A stretch of 64,000 nt of DNA, taken from NCBI RefSeq assembly GCF_011405515.1, contig NZ_AP022671.1, positions 3,038,001 through 3,102,000 of the forward strand, in the 5' to 3' direction. The notes under the pieces were generated by a model. That model was not told the origin of the DNA. It was given only the letters and a program-made list of their open reading frames with translations, and ran no database searches. The stretch comes from Nitrospira sp. KM1. GTDB lineage: Bacteria > Nitrospirota > Nitrospiria > Nitrospirales > Nitrospiraceae. Both the position numbers and the translations under genes were made by a program. Position 1 is the first letter of the stretch; each line of letters opens with the position of its first letter. Positions 51,105-61,103 of this stretch are shown here, one piece after another.

Positions 51105-51436
51105 AAATGATCGCATTGCTGGCGGGGTTATGCTTGGTCTTTGTGTTTGTTTGGGAACGAGTGGAAGTCGTTCGACTGGGATATCAGATCGAGCGGCTCA
51201 AGATCCAAAAAGTCTTGCTCGAACGTGAACGGGATCATCTGCAAGTCAAGTCGTCCGCACTGACGGCTCCCGAGCGTATCGCCAAGGTGGCCGTTGACAA
51301 GCTCGGATTGTTCCCGCCTCAGCAGGGACAAGTTTTTATGGTGCATCAACAGTTGGAGCCGATGACGCCGTCCGTCTCAGTACCTGATCAGATCCGTATC
51401 GCGAAAAACGTTCAAGGAGTGAAGGTGCGGGAGTAA
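51101..51436 (+). CDS. ftsL: Cell division protein FtsL
   Basis: 111 aa bitopic protein with one transmembrane helix (about residues 3-18) and a periplasmic leucine-zipper-like coiled coil (YQIERLKIQKVLLERERDHLQ). Overlaps rsmH (ATGA) and ftsI by 1-4 nt, as is normal in dcw clusters. Scaffold with FtsB and FtsQ at the divisome. Confidence 0.87.
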   Translation: MKMIALLAGLCLVFVFVWERVEVVRLGYQIERLKIQKVLLERERDHLQVKSSALTAPERIAKVAVDKLGLFPPQQGQVFMVHQQLEPMTPSVSVPDQIRIAKNVQGVKVRE

Positions 51437-53151
51437 TGAGAATGGGGCCGCCGAGAAGCCGGCAGTATTTGGTTACGCTCATACTACTCTTCGGTTTTGT
51501 CGGCATCATGCTCCGCTTGGTCAATCTTCAGGTGCTTCAGGCCAAGGAACTGACTGCGAAAGCCGACCGTCAACATCAGAAGAGTGTGACCTTCGAGGGC
51601 GCTCGTGGGACCGTCACGGACCGTCACGGTAAAGTCCTGGCCATGAATATCGACGTGCCGTCTGTATTTGGTGTTCCAACGGCACTCGAGAACCCGGCTC
51701 TTGTTGCGCGTCACCTCTCGCCCGTACTCCATTTACGAAAGGATGAACTGGAGAAAAAGTTGCGTCAAGATAAGAGTTTCGTCTGGTTGGCTCGTAAGGT
51801 GGAGCCGGAACAAGGTCACCTCCTTGAGCGGCTCTCGCTCGATGGCGTCGGGGTAGTGATGGAGGGACGACGGTTTTACCCCAAGGGACCATTGTTGTCG
51901 CACGTGCTCGGGTTCGCAGGAATGGATGGGCAGGGTTTGGAGGGCTTGGAGCGTCGCTATGAGGGGGATCTTCAGGGAGAAAAACGTATGACGGTTCTAC
52001 AGCGTGATGCGCTTGGCCGGACCGTGTTCCCAAAAGGATTAAAGGAAAACGCTCCTGCTTCCGGGCACACATTGGCATTGACCATTGACGAAGTGATTCA
52101 ATATATCGCCGAAAAGGAATTGGAAGATGCCGTCAATCGCGCACACGCGAAGGGAGGAACGATCATTGTCATGGACCCGCACAGCGGGGCGATTCTTGCC
52201 ATGGCTGTCAACCCACGATTTGATCCGAATGCCGTCGCGTCGCTCACGCCTGATCGCTGGAGGAATCGTGCGCTGACAGATACTTACGAACCGGGGTCTA
52301 CCATGAAAGTCATGGTGGCTGCCGCTGCCCTTGAAGAAAAGGTCATGATGCCCGGTTCCATGTTGTTTGCCGAAAATGGTCAGATGGCAGTGGCTAATAC
52401 GACGATCCATGATCACGAAAAGATGGGTTGGATCACATTCGCGCAAATGATTCAAAAATCAAGCAATATCGGTGCTGCCAAGACCGGAATGGCCCTGGGT
52501 GAACAACGCCTCTACCGCTACCTCCAGGCATTCGGGTTCGGGCAACGGACAGATATCGACCTGCCCGGAGAAGTAGCTGGATTATTGAAGGCGCCTAAGT
52601 TGTGGGGGCGACGTTCGCTGGCCTCTATTTCCATGGGGCAGGAAATCGGGGTGACGCCTCTGCAAATGGTCTCCGCTGTTTCGGCAATCGCGAACAACGG
52701 AGTCCTGATGAAGCCCTATGTGGTATCGGAAATCAGGGATCAGAAGGGAGGACTTCTGAAAGATTCCCTGACCCAGGTGAAGCGGCGCATCGTTTCTCCC
52801 GAGACGGCGAGAATCTTGACCACTATTCTCGAAGGTGTGGTTACAAACGGAACTGGGACGAAAGCGGCCATCCCTGGGTTCCGTGTTGCGGGTAAAACCG
52901 GCACCGCACAGAAAATCGATCCTCGTACCGGAACATACTCGAACACGCAGTTCATCGGTTCTTTTGTGGGATACGTTCCCGCCGATAGGCCTCGGCTGGC
53001 CATGATCGTCGTGATCGATGAGCCGCAGGGCGAAGCCTGGGGCGGAGTCGTGTCGGCACCGGTATTTCGACGGGTGGGAGAGCAGGTGCTGAACTACTTG
53101 GGCGTGTCGCAGGACGATCAGGTAAAGATTGCCATGGTGGCCAGAAGATAA
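51436..53151 (+). CDS. ftsI: Peptidoglycan D,D-transpeptidase FtsI (PBP3)
   Basis: 571 aa class B penicillin-binding protein for septal wall crosslinking. One N-terminal transmembrane helix, a dimerisation domain with the RGTVTDRHGKVLA motif, then the catalytic motifs: Ser-x-x-Lys in EPGSTMKVM near residue 288, SSN (KSSNIGAAK) near 340, and KTG (VAGKTGTAQK) near 486. Starts 1 nt from the ftsL stop. Works with FtsW. Confidence 0.95.
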   Translation: MRMGPPRSRQYLVTLILLFGFVGIMLRLVNLQVLQAKELTAKADRQHQKSVTFEGARGTVTDRHGKVLAMNIDVPSVFGVPTALENPALVARHLSPVLHLRKDELEKKLRQDKSFVWLARKVEPEQGHLLERLSLDGVGVVMEGRRFYPKGPLLSHVLGFAGMDGQGLEGLERRYEGDLQGEKRMTVLQRDALGRTVFPKGLKENAPASGHTLALTIDEVIQYIAEKELEDAVNRAHAKGGTIIVMDPHSGAILAMAVNPRFDPNAVASLTPDRWRNRALTDTYEPGSTMKVMVAAAALEEKVMMPGSMLFAENGQMAVANTTIHDHEKMGWITFAQMIQKSSNIGAAKTGMALGEQRLYRYLQAFGFGQRTDIDLPGEVAGLLKAPKLWGRRSLASISMGQEIGVTPLQMVSAVSAIANNGVLMKPYVVSEIRDQKGGLLKDSLTQVKRRIVSPETARILTTILEGVVTNGTGTKAAIPGFRVAGKTGTAQKIDPRTGTYSNTQFIGSFVGYVPADRPRLAMIVVIDEPQGEAWGGVVSAPVFRRVGEQVLNYLGVSQDDQVKIAMVARR

Positions 53152-53175
53152 CGAGCAGGAGCGGGGCTCAGCACC

Positions 53176-54675
53176 ATGAGGCTGGCGGAACTGGTATCGG
53201 CCCTTCACGGACACGTGGAAATTCTAGATCGCCGGGGTAACCTCGATCCGGAGGTGACTTCGGTGACCGATGACTCACGGTCGGTCACCGAAGGAAGTCT
53301 ATTTGTCGCCGTGAAAGGCGATCGGTTCGATGGGCATGCGTTCATTGAGGACGTTGTTCGAAGAAAGGCTTCGGCAGTCATGGCACAATCCGAGGTGCAA
53401 AGCGCGATCCTCCCCTTTGTGAGGGTCAGCGATTCTCGCAAGGCGTTGGGCCTGATCGGAAGCCGTTTTCAAGGCGATCCTTCTGCTCAGTTGACGATGA
53501 TTGGTGTGACCGGCACGAATGGGAAGACGACAACCACCTATTTGACCAAAGCGCTGCTGGAGGCATTAGGGCGCAAAGTGGGGCTGATTGGAACCGTCGC
53601 CTATCAGATAGGACGGCAAATTATTCCGGCATCACACACGACGCCTGGGGCGTTGGAGCTTCAAAGGCTTTTATCGACCATGCTTTCGGCAGGACTCGAT
53701 ACATCGGTCATGGAAGTCTCCTCACATGCGCTTGCGCTTGATCGCACGGCAGGTTGCGAGTACGACGTCGCCGTCTTCACGAATCTGACCCAGGATCATT
53801 TGGATTTTCATCGCACCATGGAGGAATACTTTGAGGCGAAGCTCAAGCTTTTTACGAGCCTGGGCGGTGGGGCGAAACGCGCACCACTGGCAATTGTCAA
53901 TATGGATGACTCGTGGGGTGCCCGCATTCGGGGGGCCTGTCGGGTTCCGGTATGGGGGTATGCCATTAACGCAAATTCGGATCTTCGGGCGGTATCGGTA
54001 CGTCTTTCCATGGCAGGCACTTCCTTTACAGTTGAAAGTCCTGCCGGGCGTTTCCCCATCGAAAGCCGGCTTGTCGGAGAACATAATGTGTACAATCTGT
54101 TGGCGGCCATCGGGGTTGCGTTTCATGCGGGCGCAACGTGTGATCAGGTGCGGGAAGCGGTGGCATCAATCGATAACGTGCCGGGTCGGTTTGAACGTGT
54201 TTTTGCCGGACAAAACTTTACGGTCGTCGTCGATTATGCGCACACCGAAGACGCTCTGCTTCGGCTGTTGACAGCCGCACAAGTTTTAAAAACACATCGT
54301 ATCATCACGGTATTCGGGTGTGGAGGCGATCGGGATCGAGGGAAGCGACCCAAAATGGGACGTGTCGCGGTGGAACACAGCGATGTTGTCGTTTTGACCT
54401 CCGACAACCCGCGAACGGAAGATCCTTTGGCCATTCTCCAGGCGGTCGAAGTCGGGGTTCGCGATGCCCTACGACGCAAGACCATCGAATACCACCTTGT
54501 GGCTGACCGTCGTGAAGCGATCGCTCTGGCCATTCGCTTGGCTCGCCCCGGTGACATCGTGCTCATTGCCGGGAAAGGGCATGAAGACTATCAGATTGTC
54601 GGGACCAAGAAACTGCATTTTGACGATCGCGAAGTCGCGCGCGAAGCCATCGAACAACTGAGGAGTTGCGCGTGA
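53176..54675 (+). CDS. murE: UDP-MurNAc-tripeptide synthetase MurE (meso-DAP type)
   Basis: 499 aa Mur ligase. ATP loop [14 protein letters not shown] (about residues 110-123), central LTQDHLDFHRTMEEY, and DNPRTEDP near residue 410, the motif that selects meso-diaminopimelate. Adds meso-DAP to UDP-MurNAc-L-Ala-D-Glu. In the continuous dcw operon; its stop overlaps the murF start. Confidence 0.95.
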   Translation: MRLAELVSALHGHVEILDRRGNLDPEVTSVTDDSRSVTEGSLFVAVKGDRFDGHAFIEDVVRRKASAVMAQSEVQSAILPFVRVSDSRKALGLIGSRFQGDPSAQLTMIGVTGTNGKTTTTYLTKALLEALGRKVGLIGTVAYQIGRQIIPASHTTPGALELQRLLSTMLSAGLDTSVMEVSSHALALDRTAGCEYDVAVFTNLTQDHLDFHRTMEEYFEAKLKLFTSLGGGAKRAPLAIVNMDDSWGARIRGACRVPVWGYAINANSDLRAVSVRLSMAGTSFTVESPAGRFPIESRLVGEHNVYNLLAAIGVAFHAGATCDQVREAVASIDNVPGRFERVFAGQNFTVVVDYAHTEDALLRLLTAAQVLKTHRIITVFGCGGDRDRGKRPKMGRVAVEHSDVVVLTSDNPRTEDPLAILQAVEVGVRDALRRKTIEYHLVADRREAIALAIRLARPGDIVLIAGKGHEDYQIVGTKKLHFDDREVAREAIEQLRSCA

Positions 54676-56159
54676 CTCCACAGCACAGTGGAGCATACAG
54701 CCACGGCGAGGAAGGGATGGCGTTGTTCACTATCGAAGAATTGCGTGAAGTCATCAGCGTCAAGGTGCTTGCGGGCGAAACGTCAACATCCGCCAAACGT
54801 CGTATCCGCGGTGTCGCCACCGATTCCCGTTCGATCCGACGAGGCGACCTTTTTGTCGCGCTCCGTGGAGAACGGTTCGACGGGCATGACTTCATTGCCG
54901 CGGTACTCGCGAAAGGTGCGACAGGGGTGATCGTGCATGACCAGTACCAGGTTCCCGCGAGCATTGCCCGATCGGGACGTTCCGTGCCCTTTGTCTTCGG
55001 GGTGCGCGATCCGCTCTTTGCGTTTCAGCAACTCGCGACGCACCATCGAAGTCGGTTTGCTATTCCGGTCGTGGCCGTCACCGGAAGCAACGGCAAAACG
55101 ACTACAAAGGACATGGTTGCGGCTGTGGCGGCCCAACGATGGCGAACGCTCAAAACAGAAAGTAATTTTAATAATCGAATCGGAGTTCCTCACACCCTGT
55201 TACGCCTGACGGCTCGCCATCAAGCAGCAGTCATCGAAATGGGAGTCGATGCGCAGGGCCAGACGACCAGGCTGTCCGAGATCGTCAGGCCAACTGTCGG
55301 ATTGATTACCAATATCGGACCCGACCATTTGGAGTTCTTCGGCAGCATGGAGGGGTCGGCTCAGGCCAAGGCCGAACTCTTGGACCAGTTGCCGGTGGAT
55401 GGCACGGCCATTCTCAATGCCGATGATGCGTATTTTGATTATCTTGCCTCGCGCGCCCGCTGCCGAGTCCTGTCGTTTGGAATTTCGCAAAAGGCCGATG
55501 TTCGAGCTACGGGGATTACGTCTGACAGCAAGCGGGGCATGACCTTCGCCGTGACGCTCCTTGGAAAGACCCGACCCCTCCTTATCCAGATCAAGGCGCA
55601 TGGTCATCACAATGTCAGCAATGCATTGGCTGCTGCGGCGGTCGGGTGTGCGCTTAATCTGACTGGAACAGCCATCGCGGAGGGGTTGGCGAAATTCCGC
55701 CCGGCTGCGATGCGTTCGCAGGTCGTGACGCATCACGGCGTTCACATCATCAATGATTGTTATAACGCCAATCCTGCCTCCATGAAGGCGGCCATACAGC
55801 TTCTTGCGCAGTGGGAACCCGCCCGCGAACGAATTGCCGTGCTCGGAGATATGCTCGAACTTGGCCCAACCGCTCGCCAAATGCATCTGGATGTCGGTCG
55901 GTTCCTTGCTTCACAACAGGTCACGAGGCTGATTGCATGCGGAGTGTTGGGACAAGACATTGCCGAAGGTGCCAGGAAGGGCGGCATGACACGTTCATCT
56001 ATTGTCGAGGTTCCCGATGCATCGTCTGCGGTTGACTGCGTTCGTCGGACGATCCGTCAAGGCGATGTCGTGCTGGTGAAAGCCTCGCGTGGCATGAAGA
56101 TGGAGCAAGTCGTCCAGGGAGTGACAGGTATGAGGGCCGTGACGAAGCAGGCGTCATAG
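54672..56159 (+). CDS. murF: UDP-MurNAc-tripeptide--D-alanyl-D-alanine ligase MurF
   Basis: 495 aa from GTG 54672, which overlaps the murE stop and has GAGGAG 6 nt upstream; an ATG at 54717 (MALFTIEEL) is an alternative start. ATP loop AVTGSNGKTTTKDM, NIGPDHLEFFGS and NDCYNANPASMKAA are Mur ligase hallmarks. Adds D-Ala-D-Ala to finish the pentapeptide precursor. Confidence 0.95.
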   Translation: MTPQHSGAYSHGEEGMALFTIEELREVISVKVLAGETSTSAKRRIRGVATDSRSIRRGDLFVALRGERFDGHDFIAAVLAKGATGVIVHDQYQVPASIARSGRSVPFVFGVRDPLFAFQQLATHHRSRFAIPVVAVTGSNGKTTTKDMVAAVAAQRWRTLKTESNFNNRIGVPHTLLRLTARHQAAVIEMGVDAQGQTTRLSEIVRPTVGLITNIGPDHLEFFGSMEGSAQAKAELLDQLPVDGTAILNADDAYFDYLASRARCRVLSFGISQKADVRATGITSDSKRGMTFAVTLLGKTRPLLIQIKAHGHHNVSNALAAAAVGCALNLTGTAIAEGLAKFRPAAMRSQVVTHHGVHIINDCYNANPASMKAAIQLLAQWEPARERIAVLGDMLELGPTARQMHLDVGRFLASQQVTRLIACGVLGQDIAEGARKGGMTRSSIVEVPDASSAVDCVRRTIRQGDVVLVKASRGMKMEQVVQGVTGMRAVTKQAS

Positions 56160-56190
56160 GTCGGGTCATCGGTCGGGGTCGGAAGGGTGC

Positions 56191-57267
56191 ATGCTCTACA
56201 TCTGGCTTTATCCGTTTCACACGGAATATTCGTTCCTGAACGTTTTCAGATACCTGAGTTTCCGCATCATCTACGCCGCTGTGACAGCGTTTCTCATCGC
56301 ATTCGTCTTGGCGCCGTGGTTGATCAAAAAATTGCAGGAAATCAAGCTTGGACAGCAGATTCGCGATGACGGGCCGAAGCGCCATTTGACCAAAAGCGGC
56401 ACGCCGACGATGGGAGGCATGCTGATCATCTTTGCCGTGCTGCTTTCGACTATGCTTTGGGCGGACATCTCGAGGTCGTACGTCTGGCTCGTCATTATCG
56501 CGACGCTCGGCTTCGGCGTCATAGGATTCATGGACGACTATCTCAAGTTTATGAAGGCTCGATCCAAAGGCCTATCGGCTGCACAGAAATTTTCCGCTCA
56601 GATCGTGGTCGCTCTGCTGATCGCGCTCGCGCTCTATTTCATGCCGGGCTACACGACGAAACTCAATGTCCCGTTCTTCAAGAATTTTATGCCGGACCTT
56701 GGCTGGTTTTATGTGGTGTTCGTCGTGCTGGTGATCGTCGGCAGTTCGAACGCCGTGAATTTGACTGATGGTCTCGATGGGCTTGCGATTGGCCCGGTGA
56801 TGATTGCGGCACTGGCATATACCATTGTCGCGTATGTTGCTGGACACCGCCTGATGTCGGACTATCTGCTGATCCCTCACATCGAAGGCGCGGGCGAGAT
56901 CGCCGTGTTTACGGCTTCTATTCTCGGCGCAAGCCTCGGGTTTCTATGGTTCAACACGTATCCGGCCACCGTATTCATGGGAGACGTCGGATCACTGCCG
57001 TTAGGCGCAGCGCTTGGGACTGTAGCCGTCATCAGCAAACACGAACTCCTGCTCCTGATGGTCGGCGGTGTCTTCGTGATCGAAGCGGTCTCGGTCATCT
57101 TCCAAGTCGTCTCATTCAAGTCGCGGGGTAAACGAATCTTTTTAATGGCTCCGATCCATCATCATTTTGAAATGAAGGGTTGGGAGGAGCCAAAAGTCGT
57201 CGTTCGGCTGTGGATCATCGCCATCCTTCTGGCGCTGCTCAGCCTGAGCACGTTGAAGCTTCGGTGA
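56191..57267 (+). CDS. mraY: Phospho-N-acetylmuramoyl-pentapeptide transferase MraY
   Basis: 358 aa polytopic membrane enzyme (about ten helices). Conserved KLGQQIRDDGPKRHLTKSGT, GTPTMGG, the metal site VNLTDGLDGLAIGP and APIHHHFEMKGW. Transfers phospho-MurNAc-pentapeptide to undecaprenyl phosphate to form lipid I. Follows murF in the dcw operon. Confidence 0.96.
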   Translation: MLYIWLYPFHTEYSFLNVFRYLSFRIIYAAVTAFLIAFVLAPWLIKKLQEIKLGQQIRDDGPKRHLTKSGTPTMGGMLIIFAVLLSTMLWADISRSYVWLVIIATLGFGVIGFMDDYLKFMKARSKGLSAAQKFSAQIVVALLIALALYFMPGYTTKLNVPFFKNFMPDLGWFYVVFVVLVIVGSSNAVNLTDGLDGLAIGPVMIAALAYTIVAYVAGHRLMSDYLLIPHIEGAGEIAVFTASILGASLGFLWFNTYPATVFMGDVGSLPLGAALGTVAVISKHELLLLMVGGVFVIEAVSVIFQVVSFKSRGKRIFLMAPIHHHFEMKGWEEPKVVVRLWIIAILLALLSLSTLKLR

Positions 57268-57273
57268 TGTCAT

Positions 57274-58680
57274 ATGGGGAGCGCTGAACACACTCCGTTG
57301 GAAGGGGCACATGTGACGGTACTGGGCGTGGCTCGTAGTGGGATCGCCGCCTGCCATCTTTTACAAGAAGCGGGAGCACGGGTCACCCTCGCCGACCGCA
57401 AAGAACCAGAAGAACTGATGTCGGCGCTCTCGTCAATCGATCGAAATCAGGTAAAGGTCGTCGCTGGAAGCCGCTATGAGACGTCTCTTGAGAAAGCCGA
57501 TCTGGTGGTGATCAGTCCTGGCGTTCCCCATCGGATCGATGCGCTGGAACAGGTGCGCCGTCGCGGCGTCAAGGTGATCGGGGAACTGGAACTCGCGGCG
57601 CAATTTCTGACTGCGCCGATTCTAGGGGTGACCGGTACGAACGGAAAGAGTACGACCGTGACCTTGATGGGGAAGATGCTGGCCGAACAGGGCAAGACGG
57701 CCTTCGTGGGCGGAAATCTGGGTACGGCCTTGAGCGAAGCCGCCTTAAAGACAAGACAAGCGCACGCACGAGGATTACCCGAACCGTTCGACTACCACGT
57801 GGTGGAAATCTCGAGTTTTCAGTTGGAAGCAATCGAACAGTTCCATCCATGGTTGGCCGCTATTTTGAATATTACCGTCGATCATCAAGACCGCTATGCC
57901 TCGTTGGATGAGTATCTTGCAGCCAAGGCGAGCATTTTCCAAAACCAGACGGAACGCGATTTCGCCCTGGTCAATCTCGACGATGCAAGGGTTGCGCCTC
58001 TCCGAGGCAGGGTGCGAGCCAAACGTCTGGGATTCACCCATACGCAACGACTGCCATCCGATGTGGACGGGGGAACGTTTCTCGAGGGTGATTCGATCAT
58101 CACGACCGTGACGGGAAAACGTGAGGAGGTCTTTCGGCGTGGAGAAATTAGAATGCTCGGGGCTCATAACGTCGAAAATGCGATGGCCGCGGCTACCTAT
58201 GCCGCACTCTGGGGCTGTCCGCCTGACATCATCAGGCGTGTCATCTCGACGTTTCCCGGCCTTGAACATGCCCTGGAATTGGTCCGCGAGCGCAGGGGGG
58301 TCCGGTTCGTCAACGATTCCAAGGGGACGAATGTAGATGCCACCCTGAAAGCGCTCCAGGGACTCGATCGGCCAATCTGGCTTATAGCAGGCGGGAGGGA
58401 TAAGGGAGGGGATTTTTCGCGCTTGACTGAAACCATTCAGCGGCGTGTCAAGCGCGTCATCCTGATCGGCGAAGCGGCGGCCTTGATGAAGGAGACCTGG
58501 AGCGGGATTCCTTCAAGCGATGCCTCGAGTTTGCGTGAAGCCGTCGAGTTGGCCGCGCATGAGGCAGTTTCCGGCGACGTCGTGCTGCTATCACCAGCCT
58601 GCGCCAGTTTCGACATGTTTGTGGATTATCAGGATCGCGGGCGACAATTTAAGGCGGCCGTTCAGGCGTTACCCGCGTAA
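57274..58680 (+). CDS. murD: UDP-MurNAc-L-alanine--D-glutamate ligase MurD
   Basis: 468 aa. N-terminal Rossmann [16 protein letters not shown] loop [18 protein letters not shown] near residue 115, [16 protein letters not shown], and [17 protein letters not shown]. Adds D-glutamate to UDP-MurNAc-L-Ala. Starts 6 nt after mraY. Confidence 0.95.
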   Translation: MGSAEHTPLEGAHVTVLGVARSGIAACHLLQEAGARVTLADRKEPEELMSALSSIDRNQVKVVAGSRYETSLEKADLVVISPGVPHRIDALEQVRRRGVKVIGELELAAQFLTAPILGVTGTNGKSTTVTLMGKMLAEQGKTAFVGGNLGTALSEAALKTRQAHARGLPEPFDYHVVEISSFQLEAIEQFHPWLAAILNITVDHQDRYASLDEYLAAKASIFQNQTERDFALVNLDDARVAPLRGRVRAKRLGFTHTQRLPSDVDGGTFLEGDSIITTVTGKREEVFRRGEIRMLGAHNVENAMAAATYAALWGCPPDIIRRVISTFPGLEHALELVRERRGVRFVNDSKGTNVDATLKALQGLDRPIWLIAGGRDKGGDFSRLTETIQRRVKRVILIGEAAALMKETWSGIPSSDASSLREAVELAAHEAVSGDVVLLSPACASFDMFVDYQDRGRQFKAAVQALPA

Positions 58681-58736
58681 TGTGCATTGTTGATAGACAA
58701 TGGTCGTGACTCGTGGCGGCTCGCTCTTCAGGAACG

Positions 58737-59909
58737 ATGTCTTTGCCATGGACACCAACCGGCAACCGGCCTGCCAGGCATCGAGTGCCAATGGATCACA
58801 CGATCCTTTTTATCACGCTCACACTGGCTCTGTTGGGCCTCGTGATGGTGTTCAGCGCCAGTGCAATCGTGGCCGGCAATCGATTTCACGATCCGGAGTT
58901 TTTTCTCAAGCGGCAGGTGGCATGGCTAGGGTTCGGGTTTGCCTTGATGCACATCGCGTCTCGCATCGACTACGCGCTATGGAAAAAATTGTCGCTCCCC
59001 ATTCTTCTCTGCATGACCGCGCTCTTGGTCATCGTGTTGATTCCCGGATTCGGAGTTGTCGCGAAGGGAGCCAGGAGGTGGCTGCATGTGGGGCCGATTT
59101 CCATGCAGCCGGCCGAGATGGTCAAATTGGTGGCCGTACTCTACCTCGCCGCATACCTGACCAAGAAAGCAGAGAAGCTCTCACTGTTTCGCAGCGGCCT
59201 CTTGCCGCCTCTGATTGTCATTGGGTTGCTCGGCGGCCTCGTGCTTCTCGAGCCGGACTTGGGGACCGTCGTTGTCATTGGACTCGTGAGTGTGGGACTG
59301 CTGTTTCTCGGAGGCGCGCGAGTCTCTCACCTGATCGCACTCGGACTCTGTGCGATCCCCGTCGTGCTGATGTTGATCCTAGGGTCGAGCTATCGCCGCC
59401 AACGGTTCCTGGCGTTTCTCGCGCCGTGGAAGGATGCCTCGGACGGGGGCTTTCAAATCACGCAGTCATTTCTCGCATTCGGCAGCGGCGGACCCTTGGG
59501 GGTCGGTCTGGGGGAGGGAAAGCAGAAGCTATTCTTTCTTCCGGAGGCGCACACCGATTTTGTGCTGGCGTTGATTGGCGAGGAACTGGGATTGGCCGGG
59601 ACGGCGACCGTGATTCTCTTATTTGCCGTTTTTGTCTGGCGCGGATTTGTGATCTCGTCGCGAGCGAGAATGCCCTTCGGAAAATTTCTCGGCATGGGGC
59701 TTACGCTCCTCATCGGCATCCAAGCCTTGGTCAATGCTGCGGTGGTGACGGGGTTGGTTCCCACAAAAGGGCTGACCTTGCCGTTCGTCAGTTATGGAGG
59801 GTCGTCTCTTGTCATTAGTTTCATATGCGTCGGGATTTTGCTCAGCATATCCCGCGACCGACACGCGGGAACGTCGAAGGTCGGGCGTGGTGATCCGGAT
59901 CACGGATGA
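58737..59909 (+). CDS. ftsW: Septal peptidoglycan glycosyltransferase FtsW
   Basis: 390 aa from ATG 58737 (AGGA upstream); ATG 58791 would start at MDHTILFITL. SEDS-family membrane protein with about ten transmembrane helices: LVMVFSASAIVAG, the RWLHVGPISMQPAEMVKL loop, EPDLGTVVVIGLV and FVSYGGSSLVIS. Polymerises glycan strands at the septum together with FtsI. Its stop overlaps murG by 4 nt. Confidence 0.94.
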   Translation: MSLPWTPTGNRPARHRVPMDHTILFITLTLALLGLVMVFSASAIVAGNRFHDPEFFLKRQVAWLGFGFALMHIASRIDYALWKKLSLPILLCMTALLVIVLIPGFGVVAKGARRWLHVGPISMQPAEMVKLVAVLYLAAYLTKKAEKLSLFRSGLLPPLIVIGLLGGLVLLEPDLGTVVVIGLVSVGLLFLGGARVSHLIALGLCAIPVVLMLILGSSYRRQRFLAFLAPWKDASDGGFQITQSFLAFGSGGPLGVGLGEGKQKLFFLPEAHTDFVLALIGEELGLAGTATVILLFAVFVWRGFVISSRARMPFGKFLGMGLTLLIGIQALVNAAVVTGLVPTKGLTLPFVSYGGSSLVISFICVGILLSISRDRHAGTSKVGRGDPDHG

Positions 59910-61033
59910 CGATCATCATTGCCGCCGGAGGGACAGGGGGGCATCTCTATCCTGCGGTTGCATTAGCCCGGGAGTTCCTTCGGCGCGATCCTACGATTCG
60001 GATTCAGTTCGTCGGGACGGCCCGCGGTATCGAGACGAAGGTGCTTGCGCACGAGGGGTTCGAACTCAGGTTGATCAGCGCGAAGCCGGTTATGGGAACC
60101 GGAGTCTTGGGAATTGCGAAGGGTCTTGCCGCCATGCCGGTCAGTTTGTGGCAATGCGTTCGAATGGTCCTGAAAGAAAAAGCGGATCTCATCGTTGGCG
60201 TGGGTGGCTACACCAGTCCAATGATGGTCGTGGCTGCGGCCATGGCCGGAGTGCCGCGAGTAATTCTCGAACCGAACGCCAATCCAGGTATGGCAAACAA
60301 AGCCATCGGCTGGGCGGCGAATCGCGTATTTCTGGCATTCGAATCAGCAGCCACCTCCTTCAACCGGGCACGCATCCGGGTCGTCGGGACACCGGTGCGG
60401 AGAGAATTTCTCGATCATGTCAAGGAAGCACAACTGACACCGAGGACAGCCGGTAGACGGCATGTTTTGATTTTCGGAGGCAGTCAAGGCGCAAAAGCCA
60501 TCAACACCGCAGTTCTGGAAGGGCTGAGCAAGCTCGCTATGGACAATCCATCCCTGACAATCACTCATCAAACCGGCCAACCGGACCATGCCCGTGTCCA
60601 ACAGGCCTACCGGGGGGTGGGGATTGCCGCTGAAGTGGTGCCGTTCTTATACGATATGCCGGCCGCGATCGGCGCGGCGGATCTGGTGGTCTCACGGTCC
60701 GGTGCCATGACCATAGCCGAATTAACCACCTGCGGCAAACCGGCGGTTCTGATTCCGCTTCCGACGGCGATCTATGGTCATCAGATGAACAACGCACAGG
60801 TTATGGAAGCCGCTGGAGGGGCAGTCGTGCTGCCCCAGTCCGAACTGACGGGCGACAAGCTGGCTGCGACCGTGACGTCGCTCTTGAAAGACGAGAATCG
60901 TTTGAGAGAAATGGGAACTGCGAGTCTGGCATTGAGACGAACGGACGCCGCGGAAATGATCGTCCGCGAATGCTATTCACTCATGGGAGACCGTCATGAC
61001 GACCATCAGTCTCATGGAGCCACGGGAGTCTAA
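59906..61033 (+). CDS. murG: UDP-GlcNAc:lipid I N-acetylglucosaminyltransferase MurG
   Basis: 375 aa GT28 enzyme that makes lipid II at the inner membrane. Glycine-rich loop AAGGTGGHLYPAVALA at the N-terminus, second loop VGVGGYTSPMMV, and C-terminal nucleotide-binding SRSGAMTIAELTTCGKP. ATGA overlap with ftsW. The 3' end runs slightly long compared with relatives. Confidence 0.95.
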   Translation: MTIIIAAGGTGGHLYPAVALAREFLRRDPTIRIQFVGTARGIETKVLAHEGFELRLISAKPVMGTGVLGIAKGLAAMPVSLWQCVRMVLKEKADLIVGVGGYTSPMMVVAAAMAGVPRVILEPNANPGMANKAIGWAANRVFLAFESAATSFNRARIRVVGTPVRREFLDHVKEAQLTPRTAGRRHVLIFGGSQGAKAINTAVLEGLSKLAMDNPSLTITHQTGQPDHARVQQAYRGVGIAAEVVPFLYDMPAAIGAADLVVSRSGAMTIAELTTCGKPAVLIPLPTAIYGHQMNNAQVMEAAGGAVVLPQSELTGDKLAATVTSLLKDENRLREMGTASLALRRTDAAEMIVRECYSLMGDRHDDHQSHGATGV

Positions 61034-61103
61034 TGGCATCGGACCAGGAAGCAGGCAAGGGTTCAATCCTTCCCAACCCGTCGGAGGTTTGAGGCGCGCA
61101 CCG